This document shows positions 56,301-64,000 of a stretch of DNA of 64,000 bases, piece by piece. The notes under the pieces were generated by a model. That model was not told the DNA's origin. It ran no database searches and was given only the letters and a program-made list of their open reading frames with translations. Location of the stretch: the NCBI RefSeq assembly GCF_932276165.1, contig NC_064005.1:7316001-7380000 (forward strand), read 5' to 3'. The first letter of the stretch is position 1. Every line of letters begins with the position of its first letter. The stretch is from Plutella xylostella. Its lineage: Eukaryota; Arthropoda; Insecta; Lepidoptera; Plutellidae. A program made the translations under genes and the position numbers.

Positions 56301-59300
56301 TATCCTTATCATCCGTATCTCTAGACACCAACTGACCTGATTCTCCTTATCATCCGTGTCACTAGACAGCCTCCTATTCTTGCACAGCTCTTGCTGACAC
56401 TTGCAGCTGCCCCCACACCCCCTATCGCTCTTCACACAGCCGCATATGTTGGTGGAGCACGAGCCTCGACACACGCAGTACGGGGAGCCGTCGCTGCCGC
56501 GCTTTGTTGGCTTCTTGGACTGCTCTGCCATGGAGAAGTCCATTGTGAGCCGGGAGCGCTGCGCCTGGGGGGAGATAAATACTTAGATTACATAGTTATA
56601 ATTCTATTATTGTAAGGTTGCCTGTAAGAGATCGCTTTCAGCGATAAGGCCGCCTATTGTACATTGGTTCAAGTCTAAAAGTATGATTTTGTATGTCTGA
56701 TTAATGTGGTGTCCAATAAAGTGATATTCTATTCTATTGTATAACCTACACTAAGCTTAGTATAGAAACAAATGATAGGGTCTTATCGCTCAATAATATC
56801 AGTCAACAGTTCACTGCTGTAAGTATCTTCTAAGGAGTCCTGTCTGAAGTCATCGGTGAAGGAGATTGGAATGTGTGCTTCACTCAACTCGAGAACTTTG
56901 GAGAAGTGTTAAAATATTACAACCTAACCTAATACTAAGTATTACGGGCTGATGTTGATCACGATGAAAACTGTTTTAACTGCATCTATTTTGGACCTAC
57001 TCACATAAAGCTGCGTACAGATCGGCCCAACGAACGCCCAACGATGGATATTTCTCATACATAATACAGGGCAGATTGCAGCAACGAAGGTCAACGAAAC
57101 CCGTTCGCTGGCGTTCGTTTGGCCGGTCTGTACGCAGCTTAAGCTTAAGACTTATAACCTAAACTTTTCTTCCCATTGCAGTTCGATGAGCAGTAAAAAC
57201 AGTCCCCTCTCACCTGTATCCTCTTGAACACGGGCGTGGCCCTCCAATCGGGATCATTATCTGAGTCCTCGAAGTCATCCTCCTCTTCGTCGGTGGGCTC
57301 GATGTACTCCATCCTCTTCACGGCCTCCGTCGCGGTGGTCTTCTTGCCGCGCTTCTTGTTGGTCTTGGATGAGGACTTCACTTCTTCCAGCTCTTGGGCT
57401 AGCTTTTTCTGTGGAACAGAATAACATAAAATTATAAAAGGGCAGACAGAACTTTATTTAAAATCTGATGGTAATAGTAAAGACAGAAGGTCTAGCACGG
57501 GGCGTAAGACGCTAACTACTAATAAAGGTTTTCTATCGCACTCGCTCCCAAAGTGATGATTACGAACAACTTGGGCAAGCATTGGTTGCATCAGAAACTA
57601 CTGCAATGTATTGACTCTGTGGCGACGGTTCGTAAAGATGCCAATGAGCCACTATGCCACCGGCTATACACGCTAATGTAGCCACTGGCCGCTGTATAGT
57701 CTTTATGTCAGTAGATATACGTACGTTTTCCTCCTCGACCTGCTCTAATCTCTCCTGCTGGTACTGGATGACGTTCTGCAGGTGCTTGCACGCCTCGGCG
57801 CGGTCGCCGCTGCGGATCATGCCGCGTTGCAGCGCCACTAGCGCCGTCAACTGGGGAGGGGAAGAAATTTTAGTTATATATTTGTCTGTTAGCCCCTTCT
57901 TCCACTACCTGACGCGACTGCGACGCAACCCTTGATCGCCTATAAAAACGGGTCTTCGATGCGTCTTTGCGCATCAAATATATGCTGACCAAGGATTGCT
58001 TGAGAGTCGCGTAGTGGGAGAAGGAGCTACATGGGAGAAATCTTCTGGGTTTTAACTTTTATTATGCTGACCGTATACCGAAACGGTATACGATGGCTTT
58101 GCCAGGATAGGCATCCATGGACGATCAGACACATATAACGAATCTGTATTCATATAAGGGATTCTGCCATAATGCTACAAGACCCTAAACCTATACTGAT
58201 ATGAGCTATGAGGAAATCCACTGCCATTAATCATAAACACTGCATGCTGTATCGCGGCACCCATTGTCATTAATGTTGTCTCGTAAATGGCTTCAGGTCT
58301 TAACATCCCCTTAAAAACATACCTTCTGTTCACTCTGCACCTTCACCGTAGTCAACTGGCGTTCGAATTCCGACTTGCAGTTTTCAAAGTCGAGCGCTAG
58401 CCTATCGTGGGCCTCCTTGATCTCTTCGTACTTGGCCTGGTAGCCCTTCTCGCTCTGATTGGCCAGTTCCCGCTTGGCGTCCACCAATAGCTCGAACATA
58501 CACTTCAATGCGACTTTAGCTTCCAGCATCGATTGGATGTTGTCCCATTGCGTGCGGCTTTTGTTTTCTGGAAGAGGATAGTTTTTTTTTAACATACAAT
58601 TTAAATTTGATTGCTATGGAATATAATAAACGCCATAAGGACACACTTACCATAATTTTAAATATGATCAGCATGTAAATAAAACGATTTACACAAATTA
58701 ATTATTATATGATTTATCGCACGCCATCATTACTACTTGATTTAGTACTTGTATTTCATAAATATCCTTAATATAATATGAGTAAAGTTTTATTTCTGGT
58801 ACAACTTAATAGAATTTCACTTTGCGACATCTCTAAAACTGTCAAACTCGAAAACGTTACCCATATCTTTCCTCGCAGAATAATGTGTAAACACGTTTTT
58901 TAAATAGTAAAACAGTAAGGGCCTTACCACAAAAACTTACGAGAGTATTTAATAGATGTTTAGCGCTGTCAAATGCCTACAAAATCTGTCAAATTTCGTT
59001 TTAAACACTAGTTAAAAATTGTTTAAAGTTTTTTGTGGTAGCACAGTATGTGTCCATACCCTGATCAGCGGTGATGATCTTCTGCTGCAGGTCGGAGATC
59101 TGCGCCTTGCGCAGCGCCAGGTCGTCCTCGAGCTCCTGCATCTTCTTGCGGTTGGCCTCTTCGTCGGTGCTGTTGCGCAGGCGCTCCAGTTGCTCGGTTA
59201 TCCACGCTCTGGGTGAGTCAACGAACAGAATGGTCAATAGAGAAAGAAATATAAAACTTTATTTGACTCAGACAGCAATATTGATATAATTTTAAACAAA

Positions 59301-62300
59301 GAAAGAGACGTAAACTATGGGTAAGTAATTTAATAATATGTATTACAAACTCAAGTCAAAAAGTATCCACTCAGCCAATGCAGCGCCTTTGGCCTATGAA
59401 ACGAATGTCTTTTACATGGAGAGGAATTAAGTTTGGTAGGAAAAAAGGTTGGTTAAGTAACAAGGTGCACCTTCCAGGCTTTGATTTACATTTTGTTGTA
59501 GTTCTTAGGGAACCATAACAAGCCGCTAGTACTTATAAGATCCAAAAAATACCTCATCTCATTTTCTTATCTGCTAATCATCAGACAGTCAAGTTTTTGA
59601 GTCTACAGAGCATCATATTTATGTGTCAGCATTACTCCATACTCCATAAGCTCCCCCAATGAGTTTGCGAGCTCGCGATCTACTGTTTGACAGAAGAAAG
59701 AGAGGCGATGCCTTTACATTACGCTTATACGAGTATGTACGGTGACCAAAGCGGAAAGAGAGGCGATGCCTTTACATTACGCTTATATGTACGGTGACCA
59801 AAGCGTCATATATCTCACCGGTACTCCATGAGCTCCTCGAGCGAGCGCTCGGCCTCCACCACGCTGAGGTGCACCTCCAGCTCCTGCTCCACGTACTGCT
59901 GCACCACGCTGACCTTGAGATTGCCCTTCTTCTTCTTCTTCAAGTGACTCTCCACTATTGGAGGTTGGCAGTCAGCTCCGCATACTCTTTTCCTTCTCTT
60001 GCCAAGTGAACACTGGCAGTACCTGTCCATCCCCTAATGTCCTTCCAGCACTCTTTTTACCCTCAACCTTGCCCATCATGATAATCTGAAGAAATCGGTA
60101 TCTATCGTGTCTAAATAAAAAAATGTCAAAGATAACCTTAGAACACCCTGTATATCTCACCGATACCCATTTTGCAACACCCTGTATATCTCACCGGTAC
60201 TCCATGAGCTCCTCCAGCGAGCGCTCGACCTCCACCACGCTGAGGTGCACCTCCAGCTCCTGCTCCACGTACTGCTGCACCACGCTGACCTTGAGGTTGC
60301 CCTTCTTCTTCTTCTTCAAGTGCCTCCCCACTATTGGAAGTTGGCAGTCAGCTCCGCATACTCTTTTCCTTCTCTTGCCAAGTGAAATAGGTCTTCTACA
60401 CTGGCGTTGCTGTCCATTTGCTAATGTTTCGGAGCCACGACTTCCTTCTCCTTCCACTAGCACTTATTTTACCCTCAACCTTGCCCACCATGATAATCTG
60501 AAGAAGTCGGTATATATCGTGTCTAAATAAACTTGCCTATCATGATAATCTGAAGAAGTCGGTATCTATCGTGTCTGAATATAACCTTATGTCCAAGATA
60601 ACCTTAGAACACCCTGTATATCTCACCGGTACTCCATAAGCTCCTCCAATGAGCGCTCGGCCTCCACCACGCTGAGATGAACCTCCAACTCTTGCTCCAC
60701 GTATCGTGAGACTTTAGAGTCTAATGCCACATTTATAGAGCATAAAATATATCCCACCTTTACTCATGTTCGATAATGCCGCGCTTTAACACTTTAGACT
60801 CTACGCGTATACACATAGAGCAGCATATATCTCACCGGTACTCCATGAGCTCCTCCAGCGAGCGCTCGGCCTCCACCACGCTGAGGTGCACCTCCAGCTC
60901 CTGCTCCACGTACTGCTGCACCACGCTGACCTTGAGGTTGCCCTTCGCGTTGCGTTTGACTTGAGTGTGCCGCTGCTTGTCCAAAGCTTCCTGTTGGGGG
61001 AGAAGGTAAATATTAGTAAGGTGAAAAGCTTCCTAAGGATGTAAGTAAGGACGCGATGGCCTTGAACATTTAACCGGTAGGGATATCGTGTTTACACGCG
61101 TTTCAGCGATTTTCCGCCAATGACAGGTGTAGAATCACTGCCATGCGGCATCGGCAAGGTAATGTGGAGAACTGAAGTATTTTTATAGTTGAGAAAAATA
61201 GACGGACAACACTTGTCGCATTCAAAGGGGACCGAAAGTTATACCTTGAGTCTCTTATTAACGGCCACGGCCTCCTCCATCTTGCGCTTGAGCACGTTCT
61301 GCTGCTTGGCGTGCAGCGACTCCATCTTGGCCATGGCGGTGGCGCGCTTGCGCTCCTCCGTGCGCAGGCGCAGCATGGCGCGCTCGTTGTCCTGCTTCCA
61401 CTTGCGGAACTTCTCGCTCTCTTCGCGCATTTGACGGATTATTTTCACCTGTGAATTGTGGGATTATGGCCTAGTTTCAGGATACTTTGTTAGATCATTA
61501 ACACCCCTTTTACATTATTTAATTCTTGACAGATGCGTCAAAAGTCAAGAACTACTACAATGTAAAAGGGGTGTCAATGATCTAACAGAGCTGGTGAAAC
61601 TAAGCATAAGGTTGCTTTTTGATTTGGCACGTTAACATGCACGGTTTGTACAAATTTCATGGAGAAAATAAATGTTTGTAATGTACAGGATAATCTGATG
61701 AAAGAAGGAAAATGTTACAATTCACGACACAAAAAAAAAATGGTGGCCAGCGGTTGGCCCTTTAACCTCTAGAATGCCGTGTGCCAGATCTGTCCCAACC
61801 CCCCTTGTCTGCCTAGTGACAGATCTGTCCCAAGAGCACTTCATCGCGATTTTTGTGATTTTAGTTATTAAATACCACGAAATAGAGTATGAAATCACCT
61901 GTTATTTATTCTATATGAATGAAACAACCATCGACAACATTCATTGAGTCAAAAACTTCACTTGTTTACTAGTAGCGCGAAATTCAAATTTTGGTACCTT
62001 GAACAGTCCTTGTACTCGCGACTGTTGGTAATAAAATAGTGATTTCGTATCGAAAAAACGTCACAAGGAAAGTAAATACTATGTTTTCTTGTTATTTATT
62101 CGATTTTGAAGGTATAGTGATAAATCAATATTATAAAAAATTACAAATAATCGTGTTTTTATCGATCTAAAATTGTACCGGATTATTGCCTGAAGGGTGC
62201 GTATCTTTGTAAACTGTTTTCTAGTCTGTTATGTAAAAACATCAATAAATAATTTATTTCATTTATAAAGATAATTTTATTGATAATACATATTTATATC

Positions 62301-63604
62301 GGTTTTTTCAATAAATAGCCAAAATATTAGGGAATATCAATATTTATCAAGGTGCATCCAAAATTCACACACACACATACGCAAACAAAATGGCCGCCGC
62401 TCGTGTATGCACACGAAGTGCGTTGGGTTGATATACAGCGTGTTTTATTTTTTAGGATCTTTTCTCTACTGAACGTGAAGTTTAGGCTCTTTAGAATGCT
62501 ATCGGTGTATAAATGAGTCTGAGAAGGTGATTACCTGTCCTATTTATATAAATAAATATATGTATTTATATATGTATGTATTTATAGTATGATATTTGTT
62601 GAAAGTAGGTTAACAAATAAGTAAATATGATTCAGTAAGTAACTTACGTTTAAGTTTTTATAATTCAGTATGCTAAAATACGAAACATTATAAAAATAAT
62701 TATCATTCATGTTTTATTTCATAAAAAGTGAACACCCTTGATTTGGGACAGATCTGTCTCACGGCGCACTGGAGCAAGCTCTTGTCACGCACACATGCAC
62801 ATGTACAGAAAATGGAGTCTTTTGAAATAAAGCAAATTATAATCAGTTTTCAAAATATAAATTATGAATCTATTTCCTCTAGAGTTTATATTTTATTGAT
62901 ATCAGTTGATAGCTGTATAATCTCTTCAAGTAATAAATATAAAAAATCCTGGATTGAAACTAAAATTATATTGAAAAAGACGTATTTTTCTGTGATGGGT
63001 GCAGTTTCAAGTAAAAATCTGTAATCAATGACCTACAGAAATCAAATAAAACAATTATAACCAATAAAATTCATTGTAACACGTTCATTAGCTATCTGAC
63101 AATAAATTACAATCAATAAATTATTGAGTACCAAACAATAATACCCAAATATTCATATAAATGTATTTCCCGCGCGGGCGCTCTGAACGGTCAAAAAGCG
63201 CCGGCAGACGGCAGTTACATGTGTGCGCGGCTGTTCGGCATAGGAAAGGTTAATTGAACTGCATCTAAACTTGCAATAACCTTAAAGTGGTCTGGTAGGG
63301 CCTGCTATAAGCAATACTGCCTTCTTTTATATTAGTCATAGTTTTAAAGAGGTAGAGATTTCTATCTGCATCTTTTAAGTTATGTATTATTTTTTTAGTT
63401 TTCGGTCAACCCACACGAACGGAACTGTACCTTAGTGCTCTTCATAGACTGCAGCTCGGCATTAAGACTGGCAATCTTGGCCTCATTCTTCTCCTTGGTC
63501 CGGATGATGGAGGCCTGCTGCTGGCACTTCTTCTTCAGCTCGGAGATCTCTTGCTCCAGCTTCGACACCTTGGAGCGACGCTCCTCGTGGATTTGGTCCT
63601 TGTT
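53292..63604 (-). CDS. Klp3A: Chromosome-associated kinesin KIF4/Klp3A, C-terminal half, ten exons
   Basis: KIF4/Klp3A is the kinesin-4 that acts on chromosome arms and the anaphase midzone, where it stops microtubule growth with PRC1 (known biology). Ten exons join in one frame into 529 residues: long coiled coil (QMREESEKFRKWKQDNERAM, NVLKRKMEEAVAVNKRLK), further helical segments (LEDDLALRKAQISDLQQKII, WDNIQSMLEAKVALK), a basic then acidic region (NKKRGKKTT, DEEEDDFEDSDNDPDW) and the cysteine-rich domain (YCVCRGSCSTNICGC, CGGSCKCQQELCKNR) with nine cysteines, which in KIF4 binds an Fe-S cluster. The motor domain lies right of the window. Exons c and h have several partial copies (separate entries). 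The very C-terminus is the least certain part. Symbol follows Drosophila; vertebrate name KIF4A. Confidence 0.9.
54895..55002. mobile_element. Short mariner-like MITE
   Basis: CAGGGTGTTGCAAAAGGGTA to TACCCTTTTTGCAACATCCTG (read with its ends inverted), flanked by TA. Same termini as 42224-42440. In the KIF4 intron before the last exon. Confidence 0.75.
55047..55099 (-). CDS. Klp3A: KIF4 exon i
   Basis: Acceptor TTCTGCAG, donor GTAAGT, 53 nt. PSSGESVMNATPSYFDKR, reminiscent of the NxxP-F-x-T short motifs behind the KIF4 cysteine domain. Confidence 0.75.
55560..55670. repeat. Lepidopteran repeat fragment
   Basis: GCTGGGGCACGGGTCTCCTT then CCAATGAAGGAAAGGTTTAG and CCACGCTGGCCTAGTGCGGG; a related block is present at 47035-47110 and one in the SINE body at 16450-16500. 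Confidence 0.6.
55690..55812 (-). pseudogene. Partial third copy of the KIF4 cysteine-domain exon
   Basis: Open frame from STNICGCVKSDRGCGGSCK to DTDDKENQ with donor GTTAGT. Relative to the second copy it has two synonymous changes and one amino-acid change (Q to L). It lacks the first three cysteines of the domain and has only a poor acceptor (GGCTAAG). Confidence 0.8.
55917..56081 (-). CDS. In-frame second copy of the KIF4 cysteine-domain exon, possible alternative exon
   Basis: 55 codons open, beginning GGSDGSPYCVCRGSCSTNIC and identical in protein to exon h from there to KENQ. All nine cysteines are kept. Five nucleotide differences are counted and all are synonymous. The donor GTGGGT is intact and in phase 0; the 5' side ends in CTCACAAAG, a weak but in-phase acceptor. 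It could be a tandem second domain, a mutually exclusive exon or an unspliced relic. Confidence 0.5.
56095..56336 (-). repeat. Serial short repeats of the KIF4 exon h donor end
   Basis: The phrase CTGATTCTCCTTATCATCCG at the exon end recurs in decayed form near 56102, 56141, 56220 and 56295, spaced roughly 40-80 bp, together with ACACCAACTG. This looks like repeated slippage at the same boundary. Confidence 0.65.
56337..56564 (-). CDS. Klp3A: KIF4 exon h, cysteine-rich domain (working copy)
   Basis: Acceptor CCCCCAG, donor GTCAGT, 76 codons, phase 0 both sides. AQRSRLTMDFSMAEQSKKPT then SPYCVCRGSCSTNICGCVKS and CGGSCKCQQELCKNRRLSSD. Two further open copies of its 3' part follow at 55917-56081 and 55690-55812. 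Confidence 0.92.
56606..56745 (+). mobile_element. LINE 3' end (GCGATAAGGCCGCC family)
   Basis: TTGCCTGTAAGAGATCGCTT, TCAGCGATAAGGCCGCCTAT and a terminal CCAATAAAGTGATATTC. Antisense to KIF4. Confidence 0.65.
57214..57408 (-). CDS. Klp3A: KIF4 exon g, basic patch and acidic stretch
   Basis: Acceptor TCCACAG, donor GTGAGAG, 65 codons. Contains SSSKTNKKRGKKTTATEAVK (probable nuclear localisation signal) and EPTDEEEDDFEDSDNDPDWR; KIF4 also has an acidic segment ending in EW just before its cysteine-rich domain. Confidence 0.9.
57725..57850 (-). CDS. Klp3A: KIF4 exon f
   Basis: Acceptor CCCCAG, donor GTACGT, 42 codons. LTALVALQRGMIRSGDRAEA and CKHLQNVIQYQQERLEQVEE. Confidence 0.88.
58323..58567 (-). 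CDS. Klp3A: KIF4 exon e
   Basis: Acceptor CTTCCAG, donor GTATG. ENKSRTQWDNIQSMLEAKVA, LKCMFELLVDAKRELANQSE and a long helical stretch; matches the W-x-NI-x-x-x-LEAK-x-ALK segment of KIF4. Confidence 0.92.
59060..59208 (-). CDS. Klp3A: KIF4 exon d
   Basis: Acceptor CACCCAG, donor GTATGG. AWITEQLERLRNSTDEEANR and LALRKAQISDLQQKIITADQ; the RxAQIxDLQQK block is characteristic of KIF4. Confidence 0.92.
59637..59680 (-). pseudogene. Degenerate trace of KIF4 exon c
   Basis: TACTCCATAAGCTCCCCCAA then TGAG resembles the exon c end TACTCCATGAGCTCCTCCAG; the rest is lost. Confidence 0.45.
59819..59925 (-). pseudogene. Partial copy of KIF4 exon c with intact donor (copy 1)
   Basis: Encodes GNLKVSVVQQYVEQELEVHL and the following ELMEYR with donor GTGAG. 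Two differences from the working exon, both synonymous. On its 5' side an (AAG)n run replaces the first third of the exon. Confidence 0.88.
60195..60304 (-). pseudogene. Partial copy of KIF4 exon c with intact donor (copy 2)
   Basis: As copy 1, with the same (AAG)n breakpoint and similar intron beyond, so copies 1 and 2 share a history. One amino-acid change (A to V). Confidence 0.88.
60627..60703 (-). pseudogene. Partial copy of KIF4 exon c with intact donor (copy 3, oldest)
   Basis: Covers YVEQELEVHLSVVEAERSLE to EYR with donor GTGAG. About seven differences from the working exon, all synonymous (for example CAG to CAA, CTG to TTG, GTG to GTT, CAC to CAT, TCG to TCA). Confidence 0.85.
60836..60990 (-). 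CDS. Klp3A: KIF4 exon c, working copy
   Basis: Acceptor CCAACAG, donor GTGAG, phase 0 in and 2 out. EALDKQRHTQVKRNAKGNLK then VSVVQQYVEQELEVHLSVVE. This is the only copy with the 5' half and an acceptor. Confidence 0.9.
61245..61448 (-). CDS. Klp3A: KIF4 exon b, conserved coiled coil
   Basis: Acceptor TTCACAG, donor GTATAAC, 68 codons. VKIIRQMREESEKFRKWKQD through KMEEAVAVNKRLK corresponds to the best conserved coiled-coil block of KIF4 (QMKEE..RFRKWK and RRKTEEA..ANKRLK), the strongest family evidence. Confidence 0.93.
61472..61606. mobile_element. Foldback MITE
   Basis: TAGTTTCA..TTAGATCATTAACACCCC on the left pairs with GGGGTGTCAATGATCTAA..TGAAACTA on the right; arms of about 55 bp with a few mismatches around a loop near TGACAGATGCGTCA. 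Next to KIF4 exon b. Confidence 0.75.
61607..63430. other. KIF4 intron between exons a and b
   Basis: Apart from the TTAA-flanked element I see no exon; the 98-codon plus-strand frame at 62728-63024 is AT-rich and not protein-like. Confidence 0.4.
61766..63249. mobile_element. Possible non-autonomous piggyBac-like element
   Basis: Flanked by TTAA at 61762-61765 and 63250-63253. Ends CCTCTAGAATGCCG and, inverted, CCTTTCCTATGCCG agree at 10 of 14 positions. Inside, CAGATCTGTCCCAA occurs near the left end (twice) and in inverted orientation near 62748, as subterminal repeats often do. No transposase frame. Confidence 0.45.
63431..63604 (-). CDS. Klp3A: KIF4 exon a, coiled coil
   Basis: Acceptor CCCAG, donor GTACAG, 58 codons in phase 0. 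NKDQIHEERRSKVSKLEQEI, SELKKKCQQQASIIRTKEKN and so on; heptad-like. Confidence 0.88.
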
Positions 63605-64000
63605 CTGGGAATTGTAAGGATTGTAATTGTAGTTATTTCAAATTATAAAATTATTGCGAGGTTGATAGATTGTGTTATCAAAGTAACTACTAAAAGAAGA
63701 TTTATCATCAAAAAATCTAATTTACGTTATCATAAGTTACATACCTACTTGTTTTTGCGGCTTGTTTTTGTATGTTTTATAGTAACACGTGTTTATTCTA
63801 TGTAGGCAAGTAATTCCTTAGGCGTGTTTCAAAATATGCGCGATTCTATACTGATTGCTGTGACGTATGTTGATTGTGTATAACATAATATATGTAGGTA
63901 CTTTACTCAAATCGGGTCTTGGCCTCAGACACAGGAAGTCGCCACTATACTGCGCGGTCGCTCTCCAGCCCTACTACCTAAGTACACAAATACATCCATC
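63605..64000. other. KIF4 intron at the window edge
   Basis: AT-rich intron upstream of exon a; no further exon is visible before the end of the window. Confidence 0.5.

Noticed and set aside
1..64000. CRISPR arrays, operons, bacterial ribosome binding sites or insertion sequences
   Set aside because: None seen; exon-intron structure and repeat types are those of an insect nuclear genome.

Overview
The window is insect nuclear DNA, almost certainly from a moth or butterfly. It is AT-rich with very GC-rich coding exons, introns bounded by GT and AG, and many lepidopteran-type repeats (tRNA-derived SINEs, LINE 3' ends with short tandem tails, MITEs). There are no bacterial features. All gene models were spliced by eye from the sequence, using splice sites, reading phase and recognition of protein families; no search was run.

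Three genes account for essentially all convincing coding sequence. (1) Plus strand, 2233-6383: the last six exons of proprotein convertase 2 (amontillado, amon), a neuroendocrine subtilisin-like protease; its 5' part lies off the left edge. (2) Minus strand, CDS 39196 down to 9323: a complete stranded-at-second (sas) type receptor. Eighteen coding-bearing exons join into one frame of about 1564 residues: signal peptide, four von Willebrand C-type cysteine modules, a long low-complexity extracellular stretch, three fibronectin III domains, one membrane helix and a tail with an NPAY motif. A CpG-rich stretch at 49.66-50.05 kb is a plausible promoter with a non-coding first exon. (3) Minus strand, 63604 down to 53292: the C-terminal ten exons of a chromosome-associated kinesin of the KIF4/Klp3A family (coiled coil plus cysteine-rich domain); the motor end lies off the right edge. 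amon and sas converge and their 3' ends lie within about 1.5 kb of each other.

The most unusual property is that exons of all three genes sit beside tandem partial copies of themselves. Most copies keep the 3' part of the exon and usually the 5' splice site, and lack the 3' splice site end. Affected are amon exons 3 and 4 (counting within the window), sas exons 3, 7, 13 and 14 (plus decayed pieces of exon 1 and the last exon), and KIF4 exons c and h. In several copies the differences from the working exon are all or nearly all synonymous. The KIF4 cysteine-rich exon has one extra copy with an identical protein sequence, correct phase and an intact donor. Two further points stand out: a 40-codon, GC3-rich open frame directly behind the sas UGA stop (candidate stop-codon readthrough), and roughly thirty GCCATCTT-type (Pho/YY1-like) motifs in a minisatellite around the duplicated sas exon 14.

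The remaining sequence is intron or intergenic DNA with LINE relics (10.1-11.2, 21.2-22.4, 34.3-34.6 kb and several 3' ends), SINEs (2.75, 16.4, 41.0 kb), MITEs and foldback elements (3.5, 16.0, 20.7, 27.8, 35.7, 42.2, 54.9, 61.5 kb), a possible piggyBac-like element (61.8-63.2 kb) and a GC-rich 58-bp minisatellite (12.4-12.8 kb).
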